A stretch of 10,875 nt of DNA from the NCBI GenBank assembly GCA_947589725.1, contig CANQCQ010000023.1:1-10875 (forward strand), given 5' to 3'. Every line of letters begins with the position of its first letter. The stretch's first letter is position 1. Below, piece by piece: positions 1-4,254 of the stretch. Both the position numbers and the translations under genes were made by a program. The notes beneath the pieces were generated by a model. The model searched no databases and was not told where the DNA came from. It saw only the letters and a program-made list of their open reading frames with translations. The DNA is from an uncultured Bacilli bacterium. GTDB taxonomy: Bacteria > Bacillota_I > Bacilli_A > RF39 > UBA660.

Positions 1-348
1 TTTAGTATTGGAGCTACATTAGATGAGGCTTCTGTAATTGATTATGAAATTTCTGTAATTCCTAATAAAACTAATACAGTTCCATTAAATTATATAAAGG
101 TTTATTTAGAAAAATTAAATAGTGGAACATTTGCTTCAACTGGAAAACCTGCAATTTTATCTTTAGCTAAAGAAAAATCTTCTTTAGGTTCTAAGATTGG
201 TTCTATGGTTATATATCAATCATCAGTAAAAAAGAATGCTAGTAATAATTATAGACTTAGAGCTTGGGTTGATTATTCAAGTAATTATCAGATAAAACCT
301 ACCGATAAAATTTCTTTATCTGTTGAAGTTCATGGAAAGGCATCTTAA
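1..348 (+). CDS. 3' end of a probable exported beta-rich protein (SipW-substrate-like), partial
   Basis: An open reading frame enters from the left edge in frame 1 and ends at TAA 346-348, giving 115 visible residues. They are rich in Ser, Thr, Asn, Val and Ile, contain no Cys, and have no transmembrane stretch. The last part alternates polar and hydrophobic residues (YRLRAWVDYSS, then DKISLSVEVHGKAS), as expected for the last strands of an extracellular beta-sandwich. The gene lies directly upstream of a SipW-type signal peptidase. In B. subtilis sipW neighbours the exported matrix proteins TapA and TasA, so a TasA/camelysin-like exported substrate is a reasonable inference. The N-terminus and any signal peptide are outside the window, so family assignment remains tentative. 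An intrinsic terminator overlaps the last codons. Confidence 0.7.
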   Translation, partial: FSIGATLDEASVIDYEISVIPNKTNTVPLNYIKVYLEKLNSGTFASTGKPAILSLAKEKSSLGSKIGSMVIYQSSVKKNASNNYRLRAWVDYSSNYQIKPTDKISLSVEVHGKAS

Positions 349-360
349 ATGTCTTTTTTT
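336..360 (+). terminator. Intrinsic terminator overlapping the stop codon of the first (partial) gene
   Basis: An 8-bp stem pairs 336-343 with 349-356 (AAAGGCAT with ATGTCTTT, one G-U pair). The 5-base loop CTTAA contains the TAA stop codon. A run of seven T follows from 354. It separates the upstream gene from sipW. Confidence 0.75.
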
Positions 361-386
361 GTATATTAAAAAAGAAAATTTATTTA

Positions 387-418
387 TTGCTGGATTTTTA
401 TTTTACTTCCATTATAAT
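387..418 (+). promoter_or_regulatory. Candidate sigma-A promoter for the signal peptidase gene
   Basis: A perfect -10 box TATAAT lies at 413-418. The best upstream match to a -35 box is TTGCTG at 387-392, but the 20-base spacing is long, so only the -10 is convincing. The Shine-Dalgarno begins 7 bases after the -10, which implies a leader of only about 11 nucleotides. Confidence 0.5.
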
Positions 419-435
419 AAAAGTAGGGTGATATA

Positions 436-1047
436 ATGCAAATACAAGCATTAAAGGAACAGAATAACTATACATCTAAAGAAACAAAAATATTTATTTT
501 GCATTTTATTGCAAAAGCTTTTTTGATGTCTTTATTTTTTTTAATTATTTTATTATTAGTTTTTTCTTTAGTAATAGTAGGAGATGTTTTATATAATGTA
601 AAAAAGGGTAATAATGTTGTGCCTTTATTTGCTGGATATATAATTGTTACCCCTAGTATGGTTCCTACGATAAAAATTAATGATGCAGTAGTTGTAAAAA
701 GATCTAGTGATAAAGATTTAAATATTGGTGATATTATAACTTTTAAATCTAATGATTCTCGATATCAAGGATTAGTTGTTACTCATAGAATTGTTGGTAC
801 TCAGTCCATTACTAATGGAGATTTAGTATATAGAACTAAGGGAGATAATAATAAAATAGAAGATTCTTCTGTTGTTACAAAAAATAATATATATGGTAAA
901 GTAATTTTAAAATTACCTAAATTGGGATATATAAAAGATTTTTTAAATAAACCATTAGGTTTTAGTGTATTTATTGTATTGCCTATACTTTTGATATGTA
1001 TAATAAATATTAAATGTATAAATGAAAGAAAAAATGGATTTGTATAA
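436..1047 (+). CDS. sipW: Signal peptidase I, SipW/ER type
   Basis: A membrane-anchored type I signal peptidase of 203 residues that removes signal peptides from exported pre-proteins at the outer face of the membrane. A long hydrophobic segment at about 22-55 is the N-terminal anchor, and a second at about 175-192 lies near the C-terminus. The catalytic Ser is Ser74 in VTPSMVPT. The usual Lys general base is replaced by His117 in VTHRIV, the hallmark of the archaeal/eukaryotic-ER/SipW branch. The acidic partner is probably Asp137 or Asp143 in the KGDNN...ED stretch. AGGGTGAT at 425-432 is the Shine-Dalgarno for ATG 436. SipW enzymes of Firmicutes typically process TasA-like matrix proteins or camelysins, which fits the exported-looking gene just upstream. 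B. subtilis sipW is about 190 residues, so the length is normal. The symbol marks the class rather than proven orthology. Confidence 0.88.
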   Translation: MQIQALKEQNNYTSKETKIFILHFIAKAFLMSLFFLIILLLVFSLVIVGDVLYNVKKGNNVVPLFAGYIIVTPSMVPTIKINDAVVVKRSSDKDLNIGDIITFKSNDSRYQGLVVTHRIVGTQSITNGDLVYRTKGDNNKIEDSSVVTKNNIYGKVILKLPKLGYIKDFLNKPLGFSVFIVLPILLICIINIKCINERKNGFV

Positions 1048-1061
1048 TACATTTTCTTTTT
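1025..1061 (+). terminator. Weak intrinsic terminator over the sipW stop codon
   Basis: AAAATG (1031-1036) pairs with CATTTT (1050-1055). The pairing extends outward after one mismatch (A-rich 1025-1029 with T-rich 1057-1061). The loop holds the TAA stop at 1045-1047. The stem is mostly A-T, so strength is doubtful. Confidence 0.4.
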
Positions 1062-1062
1062 G

Positions 1063-1083
1063 TGTTATAATTTGGTCGGTGAT
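1063..1083 (+). promoter_or_regulatory. Extended -10 promoter and Shine-Dalgarno for rsmA
   Basis: TATAAT at 1066-1071 is preceded by TG plus one base (1063-1065), an extended -10. No good -35 is visible at 16-18 bases. GGTGAT at 1078-1083 is the ribosome-binding site for ATG 1087. This favours that start over the ATG at 1060, which would lie upstream of the promoter's own start site. Confidence 0.6.
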
Positions 1084-1086
1084 TTA

Positions 1087-1884
1087 ATGGAAAAATATGA
1101 TTTTAAGTTTAAGAAAAAATATGGTCAAAATTTTTTGAAAGATACAAATATAGTTAAAAAAATAGTGAATTGTGCTGATATTTTAAGTAATTCTCTTGTA
1201 TTAGAAGTTGGTCCTGGTGCTGGAATAATGACAAAAGAGCTTGCTAATGTTGCTGATTTTGTTGTTGCTTATGAAATAGATAAAGATTTAGATGAGCAAA
1301 TTAGGAATAGACTTAGTGGTGTTTCGAATGTCGATGTTATTTATAAAGATTTTTTGAATGCTGACTTATCTAGTGATTTAGAAAAATATAATTATGATAA
1401 TTTGTATTTTGTAAGTAATGTTCCTTATTATATTACTACTCCAATTATTATGAAATTAATTAGTAGTAAATTAAATTTTAAAAAAATAGTTATGATGGTG
1501 CAAAAAGAAGTCGGAGATAGATTTTCTGCTTTTCCCGGAGGAAAAGAATATGGTTCGATTACTGTTTTGTTAAATTATTTTTATGACATAAAAAGAGAAT
1601 TTAATGTTTCAAGAAAGCAGTTTATTCCTGAGCCAAATGTTGATAGTGTAATAATTTCTTTTACTGAGAAGAAAAATAAATTATTTGTAAAAGATTTATC
1701 AAAATTTCAAAAAATTGTTCGTGATAGTTTTCAATTTAAAAGAAAAAATATTAAAAATAATTTAAAAAATTATAATTTAGATAAAATTAGTTCTATCCTT
1801 TCTAAATATGGATATGATTTAAATGTAAGGGCAGAGCAATTGGAATTAGAAGTATTTGTAGATATAGCTAACAGTATATTTTGA
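1087..1884 (+). CDS. rsmA: 16S rRNA (A1518/A1519-N6)-dimethyltransferase RsmA/KsgA
   Basis: It dimethylates the two adjacent adenosines in the 3'-terminal hairpin of 16S rRNA, using S-adenosylmethionine, during late 30S assembly. Its absence gives kasugamycin resistance. From ATG 1087 the protein is 265 residues, normal for the family. The N-terminal KKYGQNFLKD (10-19) is the family signature. The SAM-binding motif LEVGPGAGIMT spans 39-49, and the acidic post-I residue is in YEIDKD (62-67). The catalytic motif appears as NVPYYITTP (111-119), with Val where NLPY is usual. EYGSITVLL and FIPEPNVDSVII are further conserved blocks. An in-frame ATG at 1060 is rejected because GGTGAT lies just before 1087 and the -10 box lies between the two. 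The order rsmA-yabG-veg matches B. subtilis, but the usual upstream neighbour rnmV is replaced by sipW. It ends in TGA. Confidence 0.95.
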   Translation: MEKYDFKFKKKYGQNFLKDTNIVKKIVNCADILSNSLVLEVGPGAGIMTKELANVADFVVAYEIDKDLDEQIRNRLSGVSNVDVIYKDFLNADLSSDLEKYNYDNLYFVSNVPYYITTPIIMKLISSKLNFKKIVMMVQKEVGDRFSAFPGGKEYGSITVLLNYFYDIKREFNVSRKQFIPEPNVDSVIISFTEKKNKLFVKDLSKFQKIVRDSFQFKRKNIKNNLKNYNLDKISSILSKYGYDLNVRAEQLELEVFVDIANSIF

Positions 1885-1900
1885 ATATTTCTTTTTTTTT
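1876..1900 (+). terminator. Weak hairpin plus T tract at the end of rsmA
   Basis: ATATT (1876-1880) pairs with AATAT (1884-1888) around a TTG loop, covering the TGA stop at 1882-1884. TTCTTTTTTTTT follows. The five A-T pairs make a weak stem, so termination is probably incomplete or depends on the T run. Confidence 0.35.
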
Positions 1901-1911
1901 GGCATAAAATT
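1881..1911 (+). promoter_or_regulatory. Candidate promoter for yabG-veg (sigma-A-like or mother-cell sigma-E/K-like)
   Basis: Two readings overlap. As sigma-A: TTGAAT (1881-1886), 18 bases, TAAAAT (1905-1910). As sigma-E/K: GAATATTT (1883-1890), 12 bases, CATAAAAT (1903-1910), where CATA is the mother-cell -10 hallmark but the spacing is short. B. subtilis yabG is transcribed by sigma-K, so the second reading is biologically attractive. The sequence alone does not decide. Confidence 0.4.
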
Positions 1912-1929
1912 TATTGGAGATGATTATAC

Positions 1930-2703
1930 GTGAATTTTAAAATAGGTGACTATGTAACAAGAACTTCTTATAAAAATGATATTTTGTTTAGAATAACTAA
2001 AATAGAAAATAATATAGCTTATCTCAATGGAGTAAATGTACGACTTAGTGCTGATGCTAATGTGAGTGATCTTGTTATTGCAAATAATGTTGTTATAAAT
2101 GATGATGAATTTATAGGTGATAAATTTGATAATATTGAACTAAATAGAGATCAATATTTTTATCTTCCTGGAACTATATTACATATTGATGGAGATGAAG
2201 AATATTTAGCTAGATGTATGAAGTTTTATGAAAAAATGAAAGTTAAAGCTAATGGTATTTATTTACCTGAACCTGAGATGAGTATAAAAATAAAGTCATT
2301 ATTAGAAACTTTTCATCCTGATATTTTAATATTAACCGGTCATGATGCTTTGTATAATAAAAATAGTAAAGATAGTAAAAGTTATCAAAATTCTTCAAAT
2401 TATATTGATGCTGTTAAAGAAGCAAGAAAATATGAAAAAAATCAAGATAAATTAATTATAATTGCTGGAGCATGTCAATCTGATTATGAGGATTTGATAA
2501 AAGCTGGTGCTAATTTTGCTTCTAGCCCAAAAAGAATTAATATTCACGCTTTAGATCCTGCTGTAGTTGCAGTTGCTTTAGCCTTTTCTGATAAAAATAA
2601 AAGTATTGATTTAATAAACTTAATTAATAAAACTAAATTTGGTAGTGATGGAATTGGTGGAATTATAACTAATGGTACTATGTATGTGGGGTTTCCAAGA
2701 TGA
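1930..2703 (+). CDS. yabG: Sporulation-specific cysteine protease YabG
   Basis: YabG is made in the mother cell late in sporulation. It cleaves spore coat and morphogenetic proteins (for example SpoIVA and SafA in B. subtilis) and processes germination proteins in Clostridioides difficile. This copy has 257 residues, somewhat shorter than the roughly 290 of B. subtilis. The N-terminal region (KIGDYVTRTSYKNDILFRI) looks like a small beta-barrel. The conserved core includes LHIDGD (84-89), LTGHDALYNK (135-144), AGACQSDYE (179-187) and AGANFASSP (192-200), followed by INIHALDP. His138 and Cys182 are the likely catalytic residues by motif. Start GTG 1930 is chosen because GGAGATG (1916-1922) lies seven bases upstream. 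Its TGA stop overlaps the first ATG of veg. The order rsmA-yabG-veg is the same as in B. subtilis. It is strong evidence that the organism forms, or recently formed, spores. Confidence 0.95.
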   Translation: MNFKIGDYVTRTSYKNDILFRITKIENNIAYLNGVNVRLSADANVSDLVIANNVVINDDEFIGDKFDNIELNRDQYFYLPGTILHIDGDEEYLARCMKFYEKMKVKANGIYLPEPEMSIKIKSLLETFHPDILILTGHDALYNKNSKDSKSYQNSSNYIDAVKEARKYEKNQDKLIIIAGACQSDYEDLIKAGANFASSPKRINIHALDPAVVAVALAFSDKNKSIDLINLINKTKFGSDGIGGIITNGTMYVGFPR

Positions 2704-2921
2704 TGATAGAAAAAATTAAGGATAAAGTTAGGAAAAAGGTTGGAACAAAGCATAAATTTAGATTTAATGGATCTAGAAATCAAGTTGAAGAATTTGAAGG
2801 TGTGATTAATAATACTTATAATAAAGTATTTACCATATTAGTAGATAATTATTGTATTAAATCTTTTTCTTATTGTGATATATTAACTGATAATTTAGAA
2901 ATAATTGATGGGGAATTTTAG
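2700..2921 (+). CDS. veg: Veg family protein (DUF1021)
   Basis: A small protein of 73 residues (72 from the second ATG at 2703). It matches the Veg family: a Lys-rich start (EKIKDKVRKKVGTKHKFR), the block RNQVEEFEGVI, then FTILVDN, and the signature SFSYCDILTDNLEI near the C-terminus. In B. subtilis Veg is strongly expressed and has been linked to biofilm matrix gene expression and spore outgrowth; its biochemical role is unclear. The ATG at 2700 overlaps the yabG TGA (ATGA), with another ATG immediately after, so translation is probably coupled to yabG. The only visible Shine-Dalgarno is a weak GTGGGG at 2686-2691. In B. subtilis veg has its own strong promoter, whereas here no separate promoter is evident, which would tie it to yabG expression. 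Confidence 0.88.
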   Translation: MMIEKIKDKVRKKVGTKHKFRFNGSRNQVEEFEGVINNTYNKVFTILVDNYCIKSFSYCDILTDNLEIIDGEF

Positions 2922-2930
2922 GTATTTTAA

Positions 2931-2954
2931 AAATTGTTGCAATTTCTATTTTGT
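2931..2954 (+). terminator. Possible terminator after veg
   Basis: AAATTG (2931-2936) and CAATTT (2940-2945) can form a 6-bp stem around TTG, followed by CTATTTTGT. The stem overlaps the proposed spoVG -35 box. The T tract is interrupted, so this is a weak candidate. Confidence 0.35.
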
Positions 2955-2965
2955 TATATTACAAT
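2937..2965 (+). promoter_or_regulatory. spoVG promoter, sigma-A-like
   Basis: TTGCAA at 2937-2942 and TACAAT at 2960-2965 are separated by exactly 17 bases. The start point would be near 2972. I see no convincing sigma-H promoter, which drives spoVG in B. subtilis, so regulation may differ here. Confidence 0.6.
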
Positions 2966-2972
2966 AAATTTA

Positions 2973-3000
2973 TAAAGTATTTGATACTTTAGAGGGAGGA
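2973..3000 (+). promoter_or_regulatory. 5'-terminal stem-loop and strong Shine-Dalgarno in the spoVG leader
   Basis: A perfect 8-bp stem (2973-2980 with 2984-2991, TAAAGTAT/ATACTTTA) closes on a TTG loop. It would sit at the very 5' end of the predicted transcript, directly before GGGAGGA at 2994-3000. ATG 3009 follows at ideal spacing. A 5'-terminal hairpin in this position is known to protect mRNAs from decay. It could also serve as a palindromic protein-binding site. Confidence 0.6.
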
Positions 3001-3008
3001 TTATTCAC

Positions 3009-3290
3009 ATGAAGATTACATCAGTTAATGTACGTAAGATTGAAAAAGAAGGTTCTCGTATGAAGGGAATTGCATCCATTTTAATCGATGACTGTTTTGC
3101 AGTTCATGATATTCGTATAATTGAAGGAGATAACGGTTTATTTATCGCAATGCCTAGCCGAAAGACAGCTGCTGGTAGTTACCGTGATATTGCTCATCCA
3201 ATTAATCCTGAAGTTCGTTCTATGTTTGAAGAAGCTATTATAAACGCATATAATGAAGCTCCTTTAGCTAGTGATGAAGAAAACGCGTAA
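3009..3290 (+). CDS. spoVG: SpoVG, RNA/DNA-binding regulator
   Basis: A 93-residue protein matching SpoVG over nearly its full length. Landmarks are the start MKITSVNVRKI, the block MKGIASILIDDCFAVHDIRII, and the most diagnostic stretch GLFIAMPSRK followed by YRDIAHPIN. SpoVG is a small dimeric nucleic-acid-binding regulator. In B. subtilis it affects asymmetric septation and cortex formation, and in Staphylococcus and Listeria it is a global regulator that binds RNA. The gene has its own promoter, a stable leader hairpin, the best Shine-Dalgarno in this region and a strong terminator, all signs of high expression. Codon use supports this: all six Arg codons are CGN (five CGT), whereas neighbouring genes mostly use AGA. 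In B. subtilis several genes lie between veg and spoVG; here they are adjacent. Confidence 0.97.
   Translation: MKITSVNVRKIEKEGSRMKGIASILIDDCFAVHDIRIIEGDNGLFIAMPSRKTAAGSYRDIAHPINPEVRSMFEEAIINAYNEAPLASDEENA
3226..3254 (+). promoter_or_regulatory. Candidate internal promoter for yabP-yabQ inside spoVG
   Basis: TTGAAG (3226-3231), a 17-base spacer, and a perfect TATAAT (3249-3254) lie within the 3' part of spoVG. CATATAAT (3247-3254) also resembles a sigma-E -10, but no sigma-E -35 is present. Starting near 3261, a transcript would have to cross the spoVG terminator to reach yabP. Both boxes fall in codons for conserved residues, so chance is possible. Confidence 0.35.
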
Positions 3291-3316
3291 TGCGTTTTTT
3301 TTTTTTTTTTTTTTTT
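3278..3316 (+). terminator. Strong spoVG terminator with a 22-T tail
   Basis: AAAACGC (3280-3286) pairs with GCGTTTT (3292-3298), extendable by two pairs. The 5-base loop GTAAT contains the spoVG TAA stop and the start of the overlapping yabP ATG. The tail is an uninterrupted run of 22 T at 3295-3316. Confidence 0.88.
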
Positions 3317-3565
3317 CAATTATTAGAAAGGAAAAATTTAGTTATATCAGGAGTAAAAAAAATAGATAATTTTGATAATAAACAATTTATAATAGAAACA
3401 ATTCAAGGTTATATGATTGTTAAAGGAGAAGGTTTGGAATTACTTAAGTTAGATACAATATTAGGAAATGTATCTATTAAAGGTTTAGTTAATAGTATTA
3501 CTTATGCTGAAGATGGTAATAAAAAAGAAAAAGAAGATAGTATATTTAGTAGGTTATTTAGATAA
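3290..3565 (+). CDS. yabP: Sporulation protein YabP (start uncertain)
   Basis: YabP is a small mother-cell sporulation protein (YabP/YqfC family), known in B. subtilis to be needed, with YabQ, for proper cortex/coat formation. The conserved body is clear from about residue 13: ERKNLVISGVKKIDNFDN, then FIIETIQGYMIVKGEGLEL, then NVSIKG and a C-terminal SIFSRLFR like the GLFSKLFK end of B. subtilis YabP. The start is the problem. The only canonical in-frame start upstream of the conserved body is ATG 3290, overlapping the spoVG stop as TAATG. It gives an N-terminus of Met-Arg plus seven Phe encoded by the 22-T run. The next in-frame ATG, 3413, would remove half the conserved region. GAAAGG at 3326-3331 resembles a Shine-Dalgarno, but no ATG, GTG or TTG follows in frame. 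A tract-length error, a non-AUG start or slippage are all possible. Confidence 0.8.
   Translation: MRFFFFFFFQLLERKNLVISGVKKIDNFDNKQFIIETIQGYMIVKGEGLELLKLDTILGNVSIKGLVNSITYAEDGNKKEKEDSIFSRLFR
3295..3316 (+). repeat. 22-base poly-T tract
   Basis: An uninterrupted run of 22 T serves both as the spoVG terminator tail and as codons 2-9 of yabP as read from ATG 3290. Any length change not divisible by three puts that ATG out of frame with the YabP body. Such a run is prone to replication slippage, polymerase slippage and sequencing error. Confidence 0.95.
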
Positions 3566-3825
3566 TGAATTTAAGTGTTCAATTAATAGTAATTTTTGTT
3601 TGTTTTATATTTGGCTTTTTGTATTGTACATTATTTAAATACTATAAAAAATATATAAGAAATGGTAAATATAATTATATTAAAGATTTTTTATATAATT
3701 TTATTTTCTTAATAATATTTTTATTTACTTTTTATAAAATTAATAATTTATATTTAAATTATTACATGCTTATTTTTTTTAGTATTGGTTTTCTAGTTTC
3801 ATATTTAACTGTCAATCATTTTTAA
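3565..3825 (+). CDS. yabQ: Sporulation protein YabQ, short form
   Basis: An 86-residue membrane protein whose ATG overlaps the yabP TAA as TAATG, so the two are translationally coupled. The start (LSVQLIVIFVCFIFGFLYCTLF) fits the YabQ pattern of Gln-Leu followed by a Gly-Phe-containing hydrophobic helix. Two or three hydrophobic segments can be seen, at about 5-24, 45-60 and 65-82. YabQ is a mother-cell membrane protein required in B. subtilis for spore cortex formation. The B. subtilis protein is roughly 210 residues, so this copy corresponds only to the N-terminal membrane region. The open frame shows no sign of breakage, and I read it as a minimal form rather than a pseudogene. Assignment rests on position next to yabP and before divIC plus topology, since sequence identity is low. 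No strong terminator follows. Confidence 0.75.
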   Translation: MNLSVQLIVIFVCFIFGFLYCTLFKYYKKYIRNGKYNYIKDFLYNFIFLIIFLFTFYKINNLYLNYYMLIFFSIGFLVSYLTVNHF

Positions 3826-3840
3826 TTTTTGTCTAATTTA

Positions 3841-3869
3841 TTGAATTCAAAAAATAGCTACTATATAAT
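3841..3869 (+). promoter_or_regulatory. divIC promoter, sigma-A-like, with palindromic -35
   Basis: TTGAAT (3841-3846) and a perfect TATAAT (3864-3869) are 17 bases apart. The -35 box is the left half of the 10-base palindrome TTGAATTCAA (3841-3850), which could be chance or a regulator site. The start point would be near 3876. Confidence 0.65.
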
Positions 3870-3893
3870 AATATTGATATGGTAGGTGATATA

Positions 3894-4199
3894 GTGGCAA
3901 GTACTAAAAGAAAAAAGAAAAAAGTAAAAATTTCAAGACTTTTTATAAGCTTAATTTCTGTTTGTATTGTTGTTACTGTTACATTTACTATTGGAAAGTA
4001 TTGGATTGAAATTTTTGATAAATATAAAGAAAAGAAAGATTTAGAAAAGGAACTAGTTAGTTTACAAAAAAAGGAAAAAGAGTTAGAGCTTGATGCAAAA
4101 AAATTACAAGATTCTGAATATATTGCTAGATACGCTAGGGAAAAGTATTTATATTCTAAAGATGGTGAATTTATTATAAAAATACCAGAAGATGAATAA
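3894..4199 (+). CDS. divIC: Septum formation initiator DivIC (FtsB-like)
   Basis: A bitopic division protein of 101 residues. It acts with FtsL and DivIB at midcell to activate septal peptidoglycan synthesis. A very basic cytoplasmic N-terminus (STKRKKKKVK) precedes one transmembrane helix at about 14-34. An extracytoplasmic coiled coil rich in Lys, Glu and Leu follows at about 41-72. Then comes the family signature DSEYIARYAREKYLYSKDGE, ending in FIIKIPEDE. GTG 3894 is chosen over ATG 3879 because GGTGAT at 3885-3890 lies just before it, and 3879 would sit almost at the predicted transcript start with no ribosome-binding site. Position after yabP-yabQ matches B. subtilis. It has its own promoter and its own terminator, so it is probably expressed alone. 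In B. subtilis spoIIE lies between divIC and tilS; here it is absent. Confidence 0.92.
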   Translation: MASTKRKKKKVKISRLFISLISVCIVVTVTFTIGKYWIEIFDKYKEKKDLEKELVSLQKKEKELELDAKKLQDSEYIARYAREKYLYSKDGEFIIKIPEDE

Positions 4200-4215
4200 A
4201 AAATCATCTTCTTTT
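4187..4215 (+). terminator. divIC terminator overlapping the stop codon
   Basis: A perfect 9-bp stem pairs AGAAGATGA (4187-4195) with TCATCTTCT (4204-4212). The 8-base loop ATAAAAAA contains the TAA stop. A short T stretch (TTTTGTTGTT) follows. The last divIC codons (Pro-Glu-Asp-Glu) form the 5' arm. Confidence 0.78.
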
Positions 4216-4224
4216 GTTGTTATG

Positions 4225-4250
4225 TGGTATAATATGTTTGACATAGGAGG
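4225..4250 (+). promoter_or_regulatory. Extended -10 promoter and Shine-Dalgarno for tilS
   Basis: TG plus one base (4225-4227) followed by a perfect TATAAT (4228-4233) forms an extended -10. No -35 is recognisable because the divIC terminator occupies that position. AGGAGG at 4245-4250 precedes ATG 4255 by four bases. This fixes the tilS start, since the in-frame ATG at 4192 lies inside divIC and its terminator. Confidence 0.65.
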
Positions 4251-4254
4251 CAGC

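Noticed and set aside
1060..1086. Longer rsmA start at ATG 1060
   Set aside because: It lies before the TATAAT at 1066-1071 and has no Shine-Dalgarno. The extra residues are not part of the family.
1882..2703. Genetic code 4 (TGA as Trp), as in Mollicutes
   Set aside because: TGA ends rsmA and yabG exactly at their family ends, and all Trp codons seen in the genes are TGG.
3841..3850. TTGAATTCAA as a regulator operator
   Set aside because: A single 10-base AT-rich palindrome overlapping a -35 box is expected by chance in such sequence. It is kept only as a note on the promoter.
3833..4207. Minus-strand reading frame opposite divIC
   Set aside because: It is a Ser/Phe/Ile-rich mirror of the A-rich coding strand with no Shine-Dalgarno and no recognisable motif. 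The same applies to other minus-strand frames opposite sipW, yabG, tilS and dusB.
4192..4254. Longer tilS start at ATG 4192, overlapping divIC
   Set aside because: It lies within the divIC terminator and upstream of the tilS promoter. AGGAGG precedes ATG 4255 and the TilS family starts there.
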